The notes under the pieces: model-generated
What the model was told of the DNA's origin: nothing
Databases searched by the model: none
The model's input: only the letters and a program-made list of their open reading frames with translations
Assembly: GCA_024642205.1 (NCBI GenBank)
Contig: JAHEBQ010000018.1
Coordinates: 48,132 to 112,131 of the forward strand
Direction of reading: 5' to 3'
From: Planctomycetaceae bacterium
GTDB taxonomy: Bacteria > Planctomycetota > Planctomycetia > Pirellulales > Pirellulaceae
DNA: 64,000 nt
Translations under genes and position numbers: made by a program
Shown: piece by piece, positions 29,801 through 37,937 of the stretch
Layout of the letters: every line of letters starts with the position of its first letter
How positions within the stretch are numbered: position 1 is the stretch's first letter

Positions 29801-29908
29801 AATGGGAATACGCAGCGAATTGTAGACACCCATCCCGGCCACCATCAGCACGGCAATAATGATCAGAAATCGATTGGTCAATGAGAATTCGATTAATTTG
29901 GTAAGCAT
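26813..29908 (-). CDS. Heavy-metal efflux RND transporter, CusA/CzcA family
   Basis: Inner-membrane RND pump of 1031 residues, moving metal ions across the envelope with proton exchange. Family landmarks are IPIDAVPDMTNTQVQILT near the N-terminus, PDVVEIRSISKLGLSVVTVVF and the TM4 proton-relay motif GAIDFGLIVDSSVIMIEN with two aspartates, typical of the CzcA/CusA group. Periplasmic loops and twelve membrane segments are in the usual order. The ATG at 29908 is chosen; a GTG 18 bases upstream is the alternative. The adaptor gene lies upstream on the same strand. The metal specificity cannot be read directly. Confidence 0.93.
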   Translation of the reverse strand: MLTKLIEFSLTNRFLIIIAVLMVAGMGVYNSLRIPIDAVPDMTNTQVQILTDAGSLSPIEVEQYVSYPVEATMSGLPDVVEIRSISKLGLSVVTVVFEENTDLYHARNLINERLADAKSRIGGYGDPQIGTLTTALGEILQFEVRGQGYTPMELRTILEWQVAPRLRSTPGVTEINSMGGHYKTFEVQVNPEELTSYELTLEDVTFALESNNMTAGGGYIVHYGEQRFVRGEALLKNEEDIADVVVKTRSGGIPILIRDIATVALVPLTRQGVVTRDGRGEIVTGMVMMLRGENSRTVVEAAKEKLAEIEASLPPGVKLEIIYDRSELINRTLHTVLKNLLEGGTLVIVILFLMLGNFRAGLIVAMAIPLSMLFASNFMVFAAISASLMSLGAIDFGLIVDSSVIMIENCIRRLSECSHSLPPGRFLTPVDRMKTIKDAAIEVRKPTMFGELIIAVVYLPILFLEGTEGKLFRPMALTVLFALGGSLILSLTLMPVLAYIGLPRRMEEKDVWLIRLIKSVYRPLVAAAVRAPAVTLGVALGVLTLSLPLGQHLGAEFMPRLEEGDLLVEASRLPSASLEDAVPRSTEIEDVIRQFPEVKTVFCKTGRPEIANDVMGVHQTDVWVMLKPVSQWPEPKTRDELIEEFSAELNKNVPGVSFGFTQPIEMRVDELVAGVKADVALLLYGDDMQVLGEKGLEIEKLLRTIDGAVDVKADYQANIPTLAVRTLPDQLARYGIPASDVMAAVEAVGGRPVGQIYEGRARFPILVRLPEAWRQSAKLLEQVPVKQVSGQPITLGMLADIRLEESPPGIEHEAGRRRTFVSVNVRGRDVASFVQEAKRRVREEIALPAGCSVQWGGDFENLQSASLRLAIITPVVLLMIWVLLYSSFGSMRLALLIFIAVPIAASGGVIALWIRDMPFSISAGVGFIALFGVAVLNGLVWVSAAEAIRKSGISPTAAALDAAENRLRPVLMTALVASFGFLPMALSTTAGAEIQRPLATVVIGGLVTSTLLTALVVPAIYPWFVGSRRTP

Positions 29909-30014
29909 GTTGCCGGTACTCTGCACAAGTCAGTTTGGATGTCGGATGGTGGCTTCCTCAGGCCGAATCGAAGATGAAAGCCTGGCTGTCAGCCGAATGA
30001 ATAAAGCCAGTCCG

Positions 30015-31511
30015 CTACTCTTCCTCCGCCAACAACAACTCGGACTTCAGGAAAAACGCCCCTTCAACGACGACTCGATCCCCCTCACTCAGGCCCGATT
30101 TGATTTCAATCCGGGCTTCCGATTCCTGACCGAGGACAACCTTGCGAGACTCAAAGGTCCTGTCGTCCGTCTGAACAAACACAAACACCTGCGACTCGTT
30201 TCTTTGAACTGCTCCTTCCGGCACCACAAACGCGGATCGGCGCTCGCTTGTTGGAACATCGACCCAGATCGACATGCCGGGACGAAACCGATTGTCAGCG
30301 TTATTCAGTTCAGCAACCACGGGAATCGCCATCGTGCTTTTCGAGACCGACATACCGATATGTTTGACAGCGGCCGTGAATTTCTTTTCGGGCCAGGCCG
30401 GTACGCGTACGGTCAACTGCTGATCCGGCTCCAGTTTCAACGAGTACCAGTCTCGCTGGCTGATTTGGGCCTCGATCCAGAAATCGCTCGTATCCGCAAT
30501 TTCAGCCATGACTTCGCCTTGTTCGAATCTCGCAGATTCGACAGCCTGAAGTTCAACGATCTGCCCATCGCGGGGAGCGGTGACAACGAATTCGGCCAAC
30601 CCTCCGGCGTTGATTTGGCTGTTCGTGCTATTGGTATGGGGACCGAGCAAGGCACCCAGTTTTTCCCGGCAAATCTCCAGACGCTTCCTTTCTGCATCCA
30701 GCTTGGCCTTGACCGAAGTCAACTGCTGCGAACTTTGAAAGGACATTTCTTCACGAATTGAATTGTATTTTGCCGCTGCCACGTCCAGAACGCTTTTTCG
30801 CTGGTCCGCGTCCTTGCTTGAAATCGCCCCTTGCGACTCCAGCAGGTCTGTTCGACTGGCGACGCGCTTGGCCAATTCAAGTTCGACGTAGACCGAGAGA
30901 ATGGCGCTTCGGTGCTCTCCCAGGTTTTTGTGCTCGAACTGCGTCTTGACTTGTTCCGATGTTGGCGATTGAACGAGGAACGCCAACAGCTCGCTCATGT
31001 TGGTGTGCGTATCGAGCGTCCAGGCGTATTCCTTTTCCATCAGCTCCAGGGTCGATTCACATTGGCGAATCTCGCTGCGCGCGGCACCCACTTCCGGCCC
31101 AATCACGATCAGGATTGGCTGTCCCCGGATAACCTGCTCCGCCGAGCGGACAAGTGTTTTCTTCACAATACAGTCCACCGTGGCGCGAAGCTCGACTTTC
31201 TTGGTCGCGTCATAGACAATCGTGCCCGGAACCGCTTTGTGGGCCTGGAATTCCTGTAAACGGGCGATATCCATTTTGATGTCGGCAGCGGCGAGCTTTT
31301 CACTCGGAAGTGTAACCTGACTGGATCCAACGGATGCCTCCAGCTGAACAACATCCGATTCAGCCTCCGAGTGTTCTGGCCCAGGCAACAGAAAATGACC
31401 GCCCCAAAATCCAAAGACCGCGATTGCGATAACGGTAATGAATGCTCCAGCCCGTTGAAGCCATTCAAGAATGAGGGACCAGCCAAAACGACGATGTGCG
31501 GAAATAGACAT
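30015..31511 (-). CDS. RND efflux periplasmic adaptor (CusB/HlyD-like)
   Basis: Membrane-fusion protein of 498 residues that links the RND pump to an outer-membrane channel. An N-terminal membrane segment (residues about 20-45, GAFITVIAIAVFGFWGGHFLL) precedes a lipoyl-type half-motif, a helical hairpin rich in Glu/Lys/Gln, and the C-terminal segment APRDGQIVELQAVESARFEQGE, then ERRSAFVVPEGAVQRNESQVFVFV typical of the family's membrane-proximal domain. I use the ATG at 31511; an upstream ATG at 31610 would add 33 residues. It lies between the small His/Cys protein and the pump. No outer-membrane TolC-like gene is present. Confidence 0.9.
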   Translation of the reverse strand: MSISAHRRFGWSLILEWLQRAGAFITVIAIAVFGFWGGHFLLPGPEHSEAESDVVQLEASVGSSQVTLPSEKLAAADIKMDIARLQEFQAHKAVPGTIVYDATKKVELRATVDCIVKKTLVRSAEQVIRGQPILIVIGPEVGAARSEIRQCESTLELMEKEYAWTLDTHTNMSELLAFLVQSPTSEQVKTQFEHKNLGEHRSAILSVYVELELAKRVASRTDLLESQGAISSKDADQRKSVLDVAAAKYNSIREEMSFQSSQQLTSVKAKLDAERKRLEICREKLGALLGPHTNSTNSQINAGGLAEFVVTAPRDGQIVELQAVESARFEQGEVMAEIADTSDFWIEAQISQRDWYSLKLEPDQQLTVRVPAWPEKKFTAAVKHIGMSVSKSTMAIPVVAELNNADNRFRPGMSIWVDVPTSERRSAFVVPEGAVQRNESQVFVFVQTDDRTFESRKVVLGQESEARIEIKSGLSEGDRVVVEGAFFLKSELLLAEEE

Positions 31512-31646
31512 GCTCTTCACCAATTGGGGCGTCACCAGGCCAAGCTGCAGGCGGACGCGACAGGGAACCACGAAGGCCATTGGACACGCAATCCACACGT
31601 GAATAATCAATGGACAATAAAAAACTCAGGCGGCGAAGAAATGCGC

Positions 31647-32042
31647 CTAAATCAAGAATGTCTGCAGCAGAGCGCAACGCTCGAGCGCGCGCAGCGGCGA
31701 ACCGCCCAAGGTGTTTCGGGGCGATTTGTCGGACGATGATTCTGGCCGCTCAAACGACAGGCAAAATGGCTCCGTCGCAAAAAACTGAACACAGAAACTC
31801 TCAACATCAGACTGCTCGAACAAAAAACTGTTGGCCAGCGTCGCCCCTTTGCAGATGCATCCATGATCACAAGCGTCTGAATGCTCGTGTACCGGACGAT
31901 TAACTGGGACTTCTGCGGTCGTCGATTTTTCGATGGAATCAACTTTCGCCGTTTCGCCGATCAGCTGATGCTCGACGACACAATTCAGATGTGCCACGAA
32001 AATCAACAGGGCAAAAAACGGACTCAGTATTTTATGACTCAT
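31647..32042 (-). CDS. Small secreted His/Cys protein leading the efflux operon
   Basis: A 131-residue protein starting with MSHKILSPFFALLIFVAHLN, a signal peptide. The mature part holds a likely metal-binding cluster HEHSDACDHGCICKGA at about residues 53-68. Its C-terminal half has no recognised fold. It is the first gene of the minus-strand efflux unit (135 bases ahead of the adaptor), so it may be a periplasmic metal-binding or sensing protein; small proteins with a CDHGCICKGA-like motif are my recollection of planctomycete efflux operons, not a verified match. No ribosome binding site is visible. Confidence 0.65.
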   Translation of the reverse strand: MSHKILSPFFALLIFVAHLNCVVEHQLIGETAKVDSIEKSTTAEVPVNRPVHEHSDACDHGCICKGATLANSFLFEQSDVESFCVQFFATEPFCLSFERPESSSDKSPRNTLGGSPLRALERCALLQTFLI

Positions 32043-32641
32043 CGTTCACATACTGGGGGGTGACTCAAAACCATCTCTTGTCATTCGGGATATCAATGCA
32101 CTGACCGAAACTCGATCACTGGAATTGCGTGTCCAGGCTGGAATTTCGACATCGCTCAATATCACCGCCGATCTTCGGAAAGTCATTTCTGATCGGCCCG
32201 GAAGGGAAACATCTGCAACCGAATTGTTCAAAATATCGTCACTCGACAATGCAGGGGTGTCAAGTAGGAAACGAGCAAATCAACGAGCTTTGCACCCAAC
32301 CTGGTATCCGTTGAGGCCTCCCGGGTTGCTGGTTTGGGCCCTCAAGAAACCGCCGCACCGCTTCAACACGATTGTCTGTGCCGCCGCGGTAGCATACCGC
32401 GATATCGGAGTGGTCGACAAACTTGATCAACTCGAAATCGTCGAATGAGTCAGTCCCCGGAAACGAGCAAACCTGCTTGAGACTGACTCGCGGAACATCG
32501 ACTCGATCGAATTCGCGCGGCAACAACCCGGCAAATCGAACCTTTCGAAATTGGCTCGGGCCCACTCAAAAAACCAGGCCCCATTCAGTGTGGAATCCGC
32601 CACGACCGGTAATGGTTGTGTCGCTGCAGAATGCGGCTTGA
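32043..32641. other. Region upstream of the efflux operon
   Basis: About 600 bases with no convincing gene. A minus-strand frame at 32260-32565 (GTG start) has a coding-like mix but no recognisable family and may be a relic. It should contain the efflux promoter. Confidence 0.35.
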
Positions 32642-33124
32642 TTATTCGATCTTCGTTTTCCTGATCTTCCCGTGGAGTTCATTGATTTTCATCAATGCTG
32701 CGGAGCAATAAAGTTTCGTTAACTCATATTCAAAAACTCCGGCTTGGACCGCCGGGTCGGTCTTGACAAGTGCCTCAGCCTCCTCGATCGTCGTTACATT
32801 GAAAACATACATCCCTCGCTTGGGCGCACCTTCCATGAAAGGTCCGGCAAGTACAAGCTTCCCATCGTTAGCCAGACGGGCCATATTCGCGAAATGTCCC
32901 CGAAAAATCTCGTTCGATTTTTCCGGATCATCAATCTTCGCCTTCCCCGTGTTGAGAATACAAAAGACGTAGCTCCTCATGCCATACTCATCGGCGCCAA
33001 GCTGTTTGGCCAAATCCGCATCGTATCTTGCTTCCGAGGGCTTCTCGGTATTTTGTGCGTTGGTGACAGAGGAAATCATTGTCAAAGCGAAGAAGGTGCT
33101 GAACAAAACTGCTGGCTTGGTCAT
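32642..33124 (-). CDS. Secreted YciI-like protein
   Basis: A 160-residue protein with signal peptide MTKPAVLFSTFFALTMISSVTNA and a YciI-type ferredoxin-like domain. The family's conserved His is in FRGHFANMARLANDGKLVLAGPFME, which matches the usual HxxxLxxLxxxGxLxxAGP block. YciI proteins are small dimers of mostly unknown function; a secreted form is common in planctomycetes and bacteroidetes. It is transcribed away from the tRNA on the same strand as that tRNA. Confidence 0.85.
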   Translation of the reverse strand: MTKPAVLFSTFFALTMISSVTNAQNTEKPSEARYDADLAKQLGADEYGMRSYVFCILNTGKAKIDDPEKSNEIFRGHFANMARLANDGKLVLAGPFMEGAPKRGMYVFNVTTIEEAEALVKTDPAVQAGVFEYELTKLYCSAALMKINELHGKIRKTKIE

Positions 33125-33397
33125 CTGCGTGGGTTCCTTTGATAAACGAATCGGAATGCAGCCACAGTATACGCCGACAACCGCCGGACTTCCAAATCTT
33201 CGCCGGGGACCGGGGAGTTGCGGCTGAAGTTCATTGTCGCAGGTTCGACGGTGAAGAGTTGATCAACGCCCAGACAATCATCAACGCCCAGACAATCATC
33301 AACGTCCAGAAGATGATCGAAGCCCAGACAATGATCGGCGTCCAGACAATGATCAGCGTCCAGACAATCAGACAGGCCTATATCAGAATGCCGACAG
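33125..33397. other. Intergenic region with tandem repeat
   Basis: Between the YciI-like start and the tRNA 3' end. It holds the 18-bp repeat array (separate entry); no gene is supported, because the only open frame runs into the tRNA. Confidence 0.5.
33261..33368. repeat. Tandem array, six 18-bp units
   Basis: Six imperfect copies of an 18-bp unit with consensus GATCAACGCCCAGACAAT occupy 33261-33368; units differ by one to five substitutions but all keep length. The array ends 29 bases before the tRNA 3' end, on the tRNA's downstream side. It is probably a minisatellite produced by slippage; as six-codon repeats it would encode I-N-A-Q-T-I but the frame is not supported. Confidence 0.85.
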
Positions 33398-33486
33398 CGG
33401 ACGGAGAGGGATTCGAACCCCCGGTAGAGTTACCCCTACGCCGGTTTTCAAAACCGGTGCCTTAAACCAGACTCAGCCATCCGTCC
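33398..33486 (-). tRNA. tRNA-Ser (anticodon UGA)
   Basis: Class II tRNA read on the minus strand. The acceptor stem GGACGGA/TCCGTCC closes the cloverleaf; the anticodon arm is CCGGT-TTTGAAA-ACCGG with anticodon TGA at loop positions 34-36, reading UCA serine codons. A long variable arm (about CGTAGGGGTAACTCTAC) and T arm GGGGG-TTCGAAT-CCCTC are present. The discriminator base is G, as usual for serine; CCA is not encoded. Confidence 0.95.
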
Positions 33487-34006
33487 TGAATTCCACCAGT
33501 CGGGTGGTTCTTATGGGGGCAGCGAGCCCGATGACTTCGATGAAAGTCTAACAAAACCTGCTTTTCAGACAAGCCGGAAGTCGTCTTGCGAAGAGTGGAG
33601 CATTTCGACGTGTTTTCGGCGATCAGACTCGGAGAATCTGACTAATACCGGTTCCATCGTCCGAACGAAGGACTTGATGTCACGGCTGGGTTTGTGCCCC
33701 TTTCGATCCAGTTCCTCGCCTTGGTGCTGCGGCGAAGAATTGGGCAATTGACAGCCTATTCCACCCGGGAGGCTCGTCGTATATGTCGAAAGCAGTCGCC
33801 CACGGGGTACGCGTCGAGCCACCGAAAAGCGGAATCTCAATCCGCCACGGGCAATATGCGATGGCTGGCAAGGCAACACATGGGAGACCGCAGTCCCGCT
33901 GCAACGGCGATCGTTTGCGCCGTGTTCGGTTCGCTTGAGAAATATCGTCCATACCTCTACGATGACGAGTTTGACACATTCTTCACACAATTAGTACATC
34001 ATCAAA
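33487..34006. other. Intergenic region upstream of hom
   Basis: About 520 bases without a supported gene. Overlapping frames on both strands lack family resemblance. Promoters for the tRNA (minus) and hom (plus) should lie here. Confidence 0.4.
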
Positions 34007-35305
34007 ATGGAAAAAACCGGCGTGGCGATTGTTGGGTTGGGGAACGTCGGACAGGGCGTCGCTCAACTGTTGCTCGATCATGGTGACCGTACCGCGCGAC
34101 ATGCAGGTCGCACTCTTTGGCTGACCCATGTCGTGGTCCGGGACATCACCAAGCCTCGAAACGTTGACTTGCCGGATGGTGTATTGACTGATGACCTGTC
34201 GCGATTGATCCGCGACAACTCGGTGAAGGTCGTCGCCCAGTTGATCGGCGGAATTGAACCAGCTCGAACAATCATGCTACAGCTGCTGGAAAGCGGAAAA
34301 GACGTCGTGACGGCGAACAAGGCACTTTTGGCCGAGCATGGTCCCGAACTATTTGACCGCGCCAGGCAGCTGGGCCGCTCGATTGCCTTCGAGGCATCGG
34401 TTGCTGGTGGAATCCCGATCATCACCAATGTGAGCCAATGCCTGTCGGCAAACCAGATCGTCTCCCTCAGGGCGATTTTGAATGGAACCAGCAACTACAT
34501 CATTTCGAAAATGGACGGCGAAGGATCGGACTATCGGTCAGCTCTTGCCGAAGCCCAGCAACTGGGCTTGGCGGAAGCCGACCCTGCAATGGATGTCGAT
34601 GGAACCGATGCTGCTCAAAAACTGGCGATCCTGGCGCATCTCTGTTTTGGGGCCCGGGTTCACTGGTCTGAGATTCCACGGCGGGGAATCGATTCCATCG
34701 ACGAATGTGATATGCAGTTTTCCAAACATCTGGGTTACCGGATCAAACTGATCGCTTTCGCGAAACTTGTTGGCTCGGGAGTCCAGCTCATGGTGGCACC
34801 GATGCTGGTGAAATCCGGCGAGCCACTGGCGGAAGTGAAGGCAAATTTCAATGCCATCAGCGTCGTGGGCGATGCGGTTGGGCCGGTTTTCTTTCACGGG
34901 CAGGGGGCAGGGCCGATGCCAACGGCTTCGGCCGTGGTTGCCGACATGATCGATACTGCGGTGGGACGGACAGCCATCACGTTCAAGACACTTGAGCTAT
35001 GGGCCGACGGACACAAACGAGTCGACTTCGCCTCGCCAGGCGATCTGGAAGGGCGCTACTACATGCGCTTCGACGTCGTGGATCAACCGGGCGTGCTGGG
35101 ACAGATCACAGGACGGCTGGGTCAACACAGGATTTCAATCGCTTCGGTTTATCAACACGAAACTCAGTCCGATCGACAACAAACGGTTCCCATTGTCATT
35201 ATGACACATCATGCCAAGGAATCGGCGGCTCGGGCGGCAATGAAGCAGATTGCCGACATGCCTACCGTTGCCGATTCGCCGGAACGATTTAGAATTCTCA
35301 GTTGA
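34007..35305 (+). CDS. hom: Homoserine dehydrogenase
   Basis: Reduces aspartate semialdehyde to homoserine, branch point to threonine and methionine. The NAD(P) motif VAIVGLGNVGQGVAQLL opens the protein; the signature KDVVTANKALLAEHG and the catalytic region AGGIPIITN, ILNGTSNYIISKM, ADPAMDVDGTDAAQKLAILA are in order. A C-terminal ACT domain (residues about 350-430, YYMRFDVVDQPGVLGQITGRLGQHRISIASV) suggests feedback by threonine. The length of 432 residues fits. A phosphoglycerate-mutase-like proposed homoserine kinase follows 113 bases downstream. Confidence 0.95.
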   Translation: MEKTGVAIVGLGNVGQGVAQLLLDHGDRTARHAGRTLWLTHVVVRDITKPRNVDLPDGVLTDDLSRLIRDNSVKVVAQLIGGIEPARTIMLQLLESGKDVVTANKALLAEHGPELFDRARQLGRSIAFEASVAGGIPIITNVSQCLSANQIVSLRAILNGTSNYIISKMDGEGSDYRSALAEAQQLGLAEADPAMDVDGTDAAQKLAILAHLCFGARVHWSEIPRRGIDSIDECDMQFSKHLGYRIKLIAFAKLVGSGVQLMVAPMLVKSGEPLAEVKANFNAISVVGDAVGPVFFHGQGAGPMPTASAVVADMIDTAVGRTAITFKTLELWADGHKRVDFASPGDLEGRYYMRFDVVDQPGVLGQITGRLGQHRISIASVYQHETQSDRQQTVPIVIMTHHAKESAARAAMKQIADMPTVADSPERFRILS

Positions 35306-35338
35306 GTCGGAAGTCGGCGGTCTGAATTCGGAGCTTCC

Positions 35339-35389
35339 AACCTCAACTTCGAAGGACATCGAGCTCAGGTTTGAGTTCAAGTTGAGGTT
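35339..35389 (+). promoter_or_regulatory. Stem-loop between hom and the proposed homoserine kinase
   Basis: AACCTCAACTT (35339-35349) and AAGTTGAGGTT (35379-35389) are exact complements with a 29-base loop, followed by T-rich sequence to 35410. It could be a hom terminator or an attenuator before the next gene. The loop and 3' flank also contain a degenerate repeat (GGTTTGAGTTCAAGTT / GGTTTTGGTTCAAGTT), so part of the structure may come from slippage. Confidence 0.5.
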
Positions 35390-35418
35390 TTGGTTCAAGT
35401 TTAAGTTTTTAAAGATAT

Positions 35419-36624
35419 ATGAAATACGTCATCATCATCCCCGACGGCTGCGCGGACGAATCGCAAACCAGGCTTGACGGAAAAACGCCACTGGAAGTGG
35501 CCGAAACGCCAGCCATGGACGAAATTGCGAGACGCGGCGTTGTCGGACGGGCGAACCATACTCCGGCCCACCTTCCGGCTTGCAGCAGCGTGGCGAATAT
35601 GAGTTTGCTTGGCTACGACCCCGTCATGAACTACAACGGTCGGGCTCCCCTCGAAGCCGCGGCGCAGGGAATCGAATTGGGGGACCAGGATTGGTGTGTC
35701 CGCTGCAACCTTGTGACCGTGCAGGACCAGACAATGAACAGCTTCACGGCGGGACACATTTCTTCCGAGGAAGCCAAATCATTGCTGGCGACGGCCCAGG
35801 AAAACATGACCGATCCGCGATTGGAGTTTATCCCCGGAGTAAGCTACCGAAACCTGCTCGTGTTGCGGGCCACACCCGATTCACCATCTCCGTTTTCGAG
35901 CGAAACCCGAGCCACGCCTCCCCATGATCTTACGGATCAAAAGGTGACCGAAGATTTCCCTCGTGGACCTGGCAGCAGCTTGCTTTGCGAACTGATGAAT
36001 CAAAGTGCCGGCTGGTTTGGCAACCATTCGGTGAACCGTCTTCGCGTCGAATCGGGTCAACCACCGGCGACCAACATCTGGTTGTGGGGCTTGGGTCGCC
36101 GACCCAAGTTGGCCGCATTCAAGTTACTTCATGGGCTCGATGGTGCCATGATCACCGCGGTTGACCTGCTTCGTGGTTTGGCAAAACTGATCGGCTGGGA
36201 TTGCATCGAAGTCCCTGGCGCGACGGGATATACCGACACCGACTACGCTGCCAAAGGCCGGTACGCAATCGAGTCACTCGCAAAATACGATCTTGTCTGT
36301 GTTCACATCGAAGCCCCGGACGAAGCATCGCATGAAGGCGATTTGGAAAAAAAAATCAAGTCATTGGAAGAGATCGATCAACACATCGTGGCTCCGATTC
36401 TCCGGCATCTCGATCAGAGCGGCGAGGAGTTCCGGATCCTTGTCACGCCAGACCATCCGACATATTTGAGCACCAAGACCCACACGCATGGCGACGTGCC
36501 ATTTACCATTTGTGGAACCGGAATCAAGCCGGACGGGAACCAGCAGTATTGTGAAGCGATTGCCGCGGCGAGCGAACTGGCGAAACCCAAAGGCTGGGAA
36601 CTGATGCCGTATTTTTTGAAATAA
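35419..36624 (+). CDS. Phosphoglycerate mutase-like protein, proposed homoserine kinase
   Basis: A 401-residue protein of the archaeal-type (ApgM) cofactor-independent phosphoglycerate mutase family in the alkaline-phosphatase superfamily. The N-terminal metal site is YVIIIPDGCAD and the nucleophile serine lies in LPACSSVANMSLLGYDP; later metal ligands are in VHIEAPDEASHEGD and VTPDHPTYLSTKTHTHGDVPF. A subgroup of this family (TIGR02535, proposed homoserine kinase) occurs in genomes without thrB and sits beside threonine genes; the position directly after hom supports that role here. Without context it would be called a glycolytic mutase, so a glycolytic function is the alternative. Confidence 0.83.
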   Translation: MKYVIIIPDGCADESQTRLDGKTPLEVAETPAMDEIARRGVVGRANHTPAHLPACSSVANMSLLGYDPVMNYNGRAPLEAAAQGIELGDQDWCVRCNLVTVQDQTMNSFTAGHISSEEAKSLLATAQENMTDPRLEFIPGVSYRNLLVLRATPDSPSPFSSETRATPPHDLTDQKVTEDFPRGPGSSLLCELMNQSAGWFGNHSVNRLRVESGQPPATNIWLWGLGRRPKLAAFKLLHGLDGAMITAVDLLRGLAKLIGWDCIEVPGATGYTDTDYAAKGRYAIESLAKYDLVCVHIEAPDEASHEGDLEKKIKSLEEIDQHIVAPILRHLDQSGEEFRILVTPDHPTYLSTKTHTHGDVPFTICGTGIKPDGNQQYCEAIAAASELAKPKGWELMPYFLK

Positions 36625-36731
36625 AATTCCCCGTCGTTGGGTGAATATCACAATTGGCTAACCAAACGAGCGCTATTTCGGGCAGCAAAATGCCATAGCG
36701 ATCGAACGCACGTTGTAAACAGGAACCGCAG

Positions 36732-37814
36732 ATGACCAAAACTGGCACCGTTGCAGTTTTACCGGGCGATGGAATCGGGCCGGAAGTTACTGAGCAAGCG
36801 TTACGCGTAATCGACAAACTCAACGCCGAATTTTCAGCCGGCCTGACATGGCAATCCGCTCCCGTCGGTGGCGCAGCATATGATTTGCACGGACACCCCC
36901 TTCCGCCCGATACCCTGGCGCTGGCCCGCTCAGCGGATGCCATCTTGCTGGGCGCGGTCGGTGGTCCGAAATGGGAAAACATCACTCGCGAACATCGCCC
37001 TGAGCGCGCGTTACTGGCCCTGCGCAGCGAACTCGAACTGTTTGCCAACTTAAGACCGGCATTTTTGTTTCCTGAATTGGCTGCCGCTTCAACTCTCAAA
37101 CCGGAAGTCGTCTCCGGTCTGGACATCATGATCGTTCGGGAACTGACCGGTGGCATCTACTTTGGACAACCAAGAGGACTGACGACCGACGATCATGGCG
37201 TGCGATTCGGATTCAACACCATGGTTTACCGCGAACCGGAGATCCGCCGAATCGCGCATACGGCTTTCAGAATCGCGCGTCAACGCAACAAGCGCGTATG
37301 CAGTGTCGATAAGGCCAACGTGATGGAAGTCTCCGAACTCTGGCGTGAAATCGTCACGGACGTTGGATCTGAGTACCCGGATGTTGGGCTTTCCCACATG
37401 TATATCGACAACGCCTGCATGCAGCTGGTTCGAGCGCCGAAGCAGTTCGACGTGATCGTGACCACAAACCTGTTCGGCGACATCCTGTCCGATGCGGCGT
37501 CCATGTTGACGGGTTCGATTGGGATGCTCCCCTCGGCTTCGCTCGATGCCGACAACAAGGGTATGTACGAGCCGGTTCATGGCTCGGCCCCGGACATTGC
37601 GGGTCAGGATATTGCCAATCCGCTGGCCACGATCCTCTCGGTCGGAATGATGCTTCGAACAACCTTTGACAATACCAAATTGGCAAACAAAGTGGAAAAT
37701 GCAGTACGCGAGGTGCTGGCTGACGGGTTGAGAACGGGCGATATCGCCAATCACGGCGAACCTATCGTTGGCACCCGCGAAATGGGAGACGCAGTCGTCG
37801 CGGCGATCGGGTAA
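36732..37814 (+). CDS. leuB: 3-Isopropylmalate dehydrogenase
   Basis: NAD-dependent oxidative decarboxylase of leucine biosynthesis. [13 protein letters not shown] starts the nucleotide fold; the substrate/metal region has RPEALL-like residues [47 protein letters not shown], and the C-terminal [24 protein letters not shown]. The 360-residue length is standard. The ATG at 36732 follows the homoserine kinase-like gene by 107 bases on the same strand, so these amino-acid genes may be co-expressed. leuA, leuC and leuD are not in the window. Confidence 0.95.
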   Translation: MTKTGTVAVLPGDGIGPEVTEQALRVIDKLNAEFSAGLTWQSAPVGGAAYDLHGHPLPPDTLALARSADAILLGAVGGPKWENITREHRPERALLALRSELELFANLRPAFLFPELAAASTLKPEVVSGLDIMIVRELTGGIYFGQPRGLTTDDHGVRFGFNTMVYREPEIRRIAHTAFRIARQRNKRVCSVDKANVMEVSELWREIVTDVGSEYPDVGLSHMYIDNACMQLVRAPKQFDVIVTTNLFGDILSDAASMLTGSIGMLPSASLDADNKGMYEPVHGSAPDIAGQDIANPLATILSVGMMLRTTFDNTKLANKVENAVREVLADGLRTGDIANHGEPIVGTREMGDAVVAAIG

Positions 37815-37937
37815 TTCGCAGGTGCCAGGACCACCGCTCGGCATTGAGACCGATTCACTGTCGGGCGGGTTGTCTTGTTCCGAGTCATTTTTATGCCGAC
37901 AAACACAAAACGGCATCGTGGGGAGTGGAAATTTGAG

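Noticed and set aside
32260..32565. Minus-strand GTG-started frame upstream of the efflux operon
   Set aside because: Coding-like in composition but no family, no start signal; could be a relic, not enough to call.
33139..33465. A 108-codon frame containing I-N-A-Q-T-I type repeats
   Set aside because: It is created by the 18-bp tandem repeat and runs into the tRNA-Ser gene; no start signal or family.
33398..33486. Possible tRNA-Sec, given a candidate selenoprotein in the window
   Set aside because: The anticodon is TGA (serine), not TCA; stems and discriminator fit an ordinary class II tRNA-Ser.
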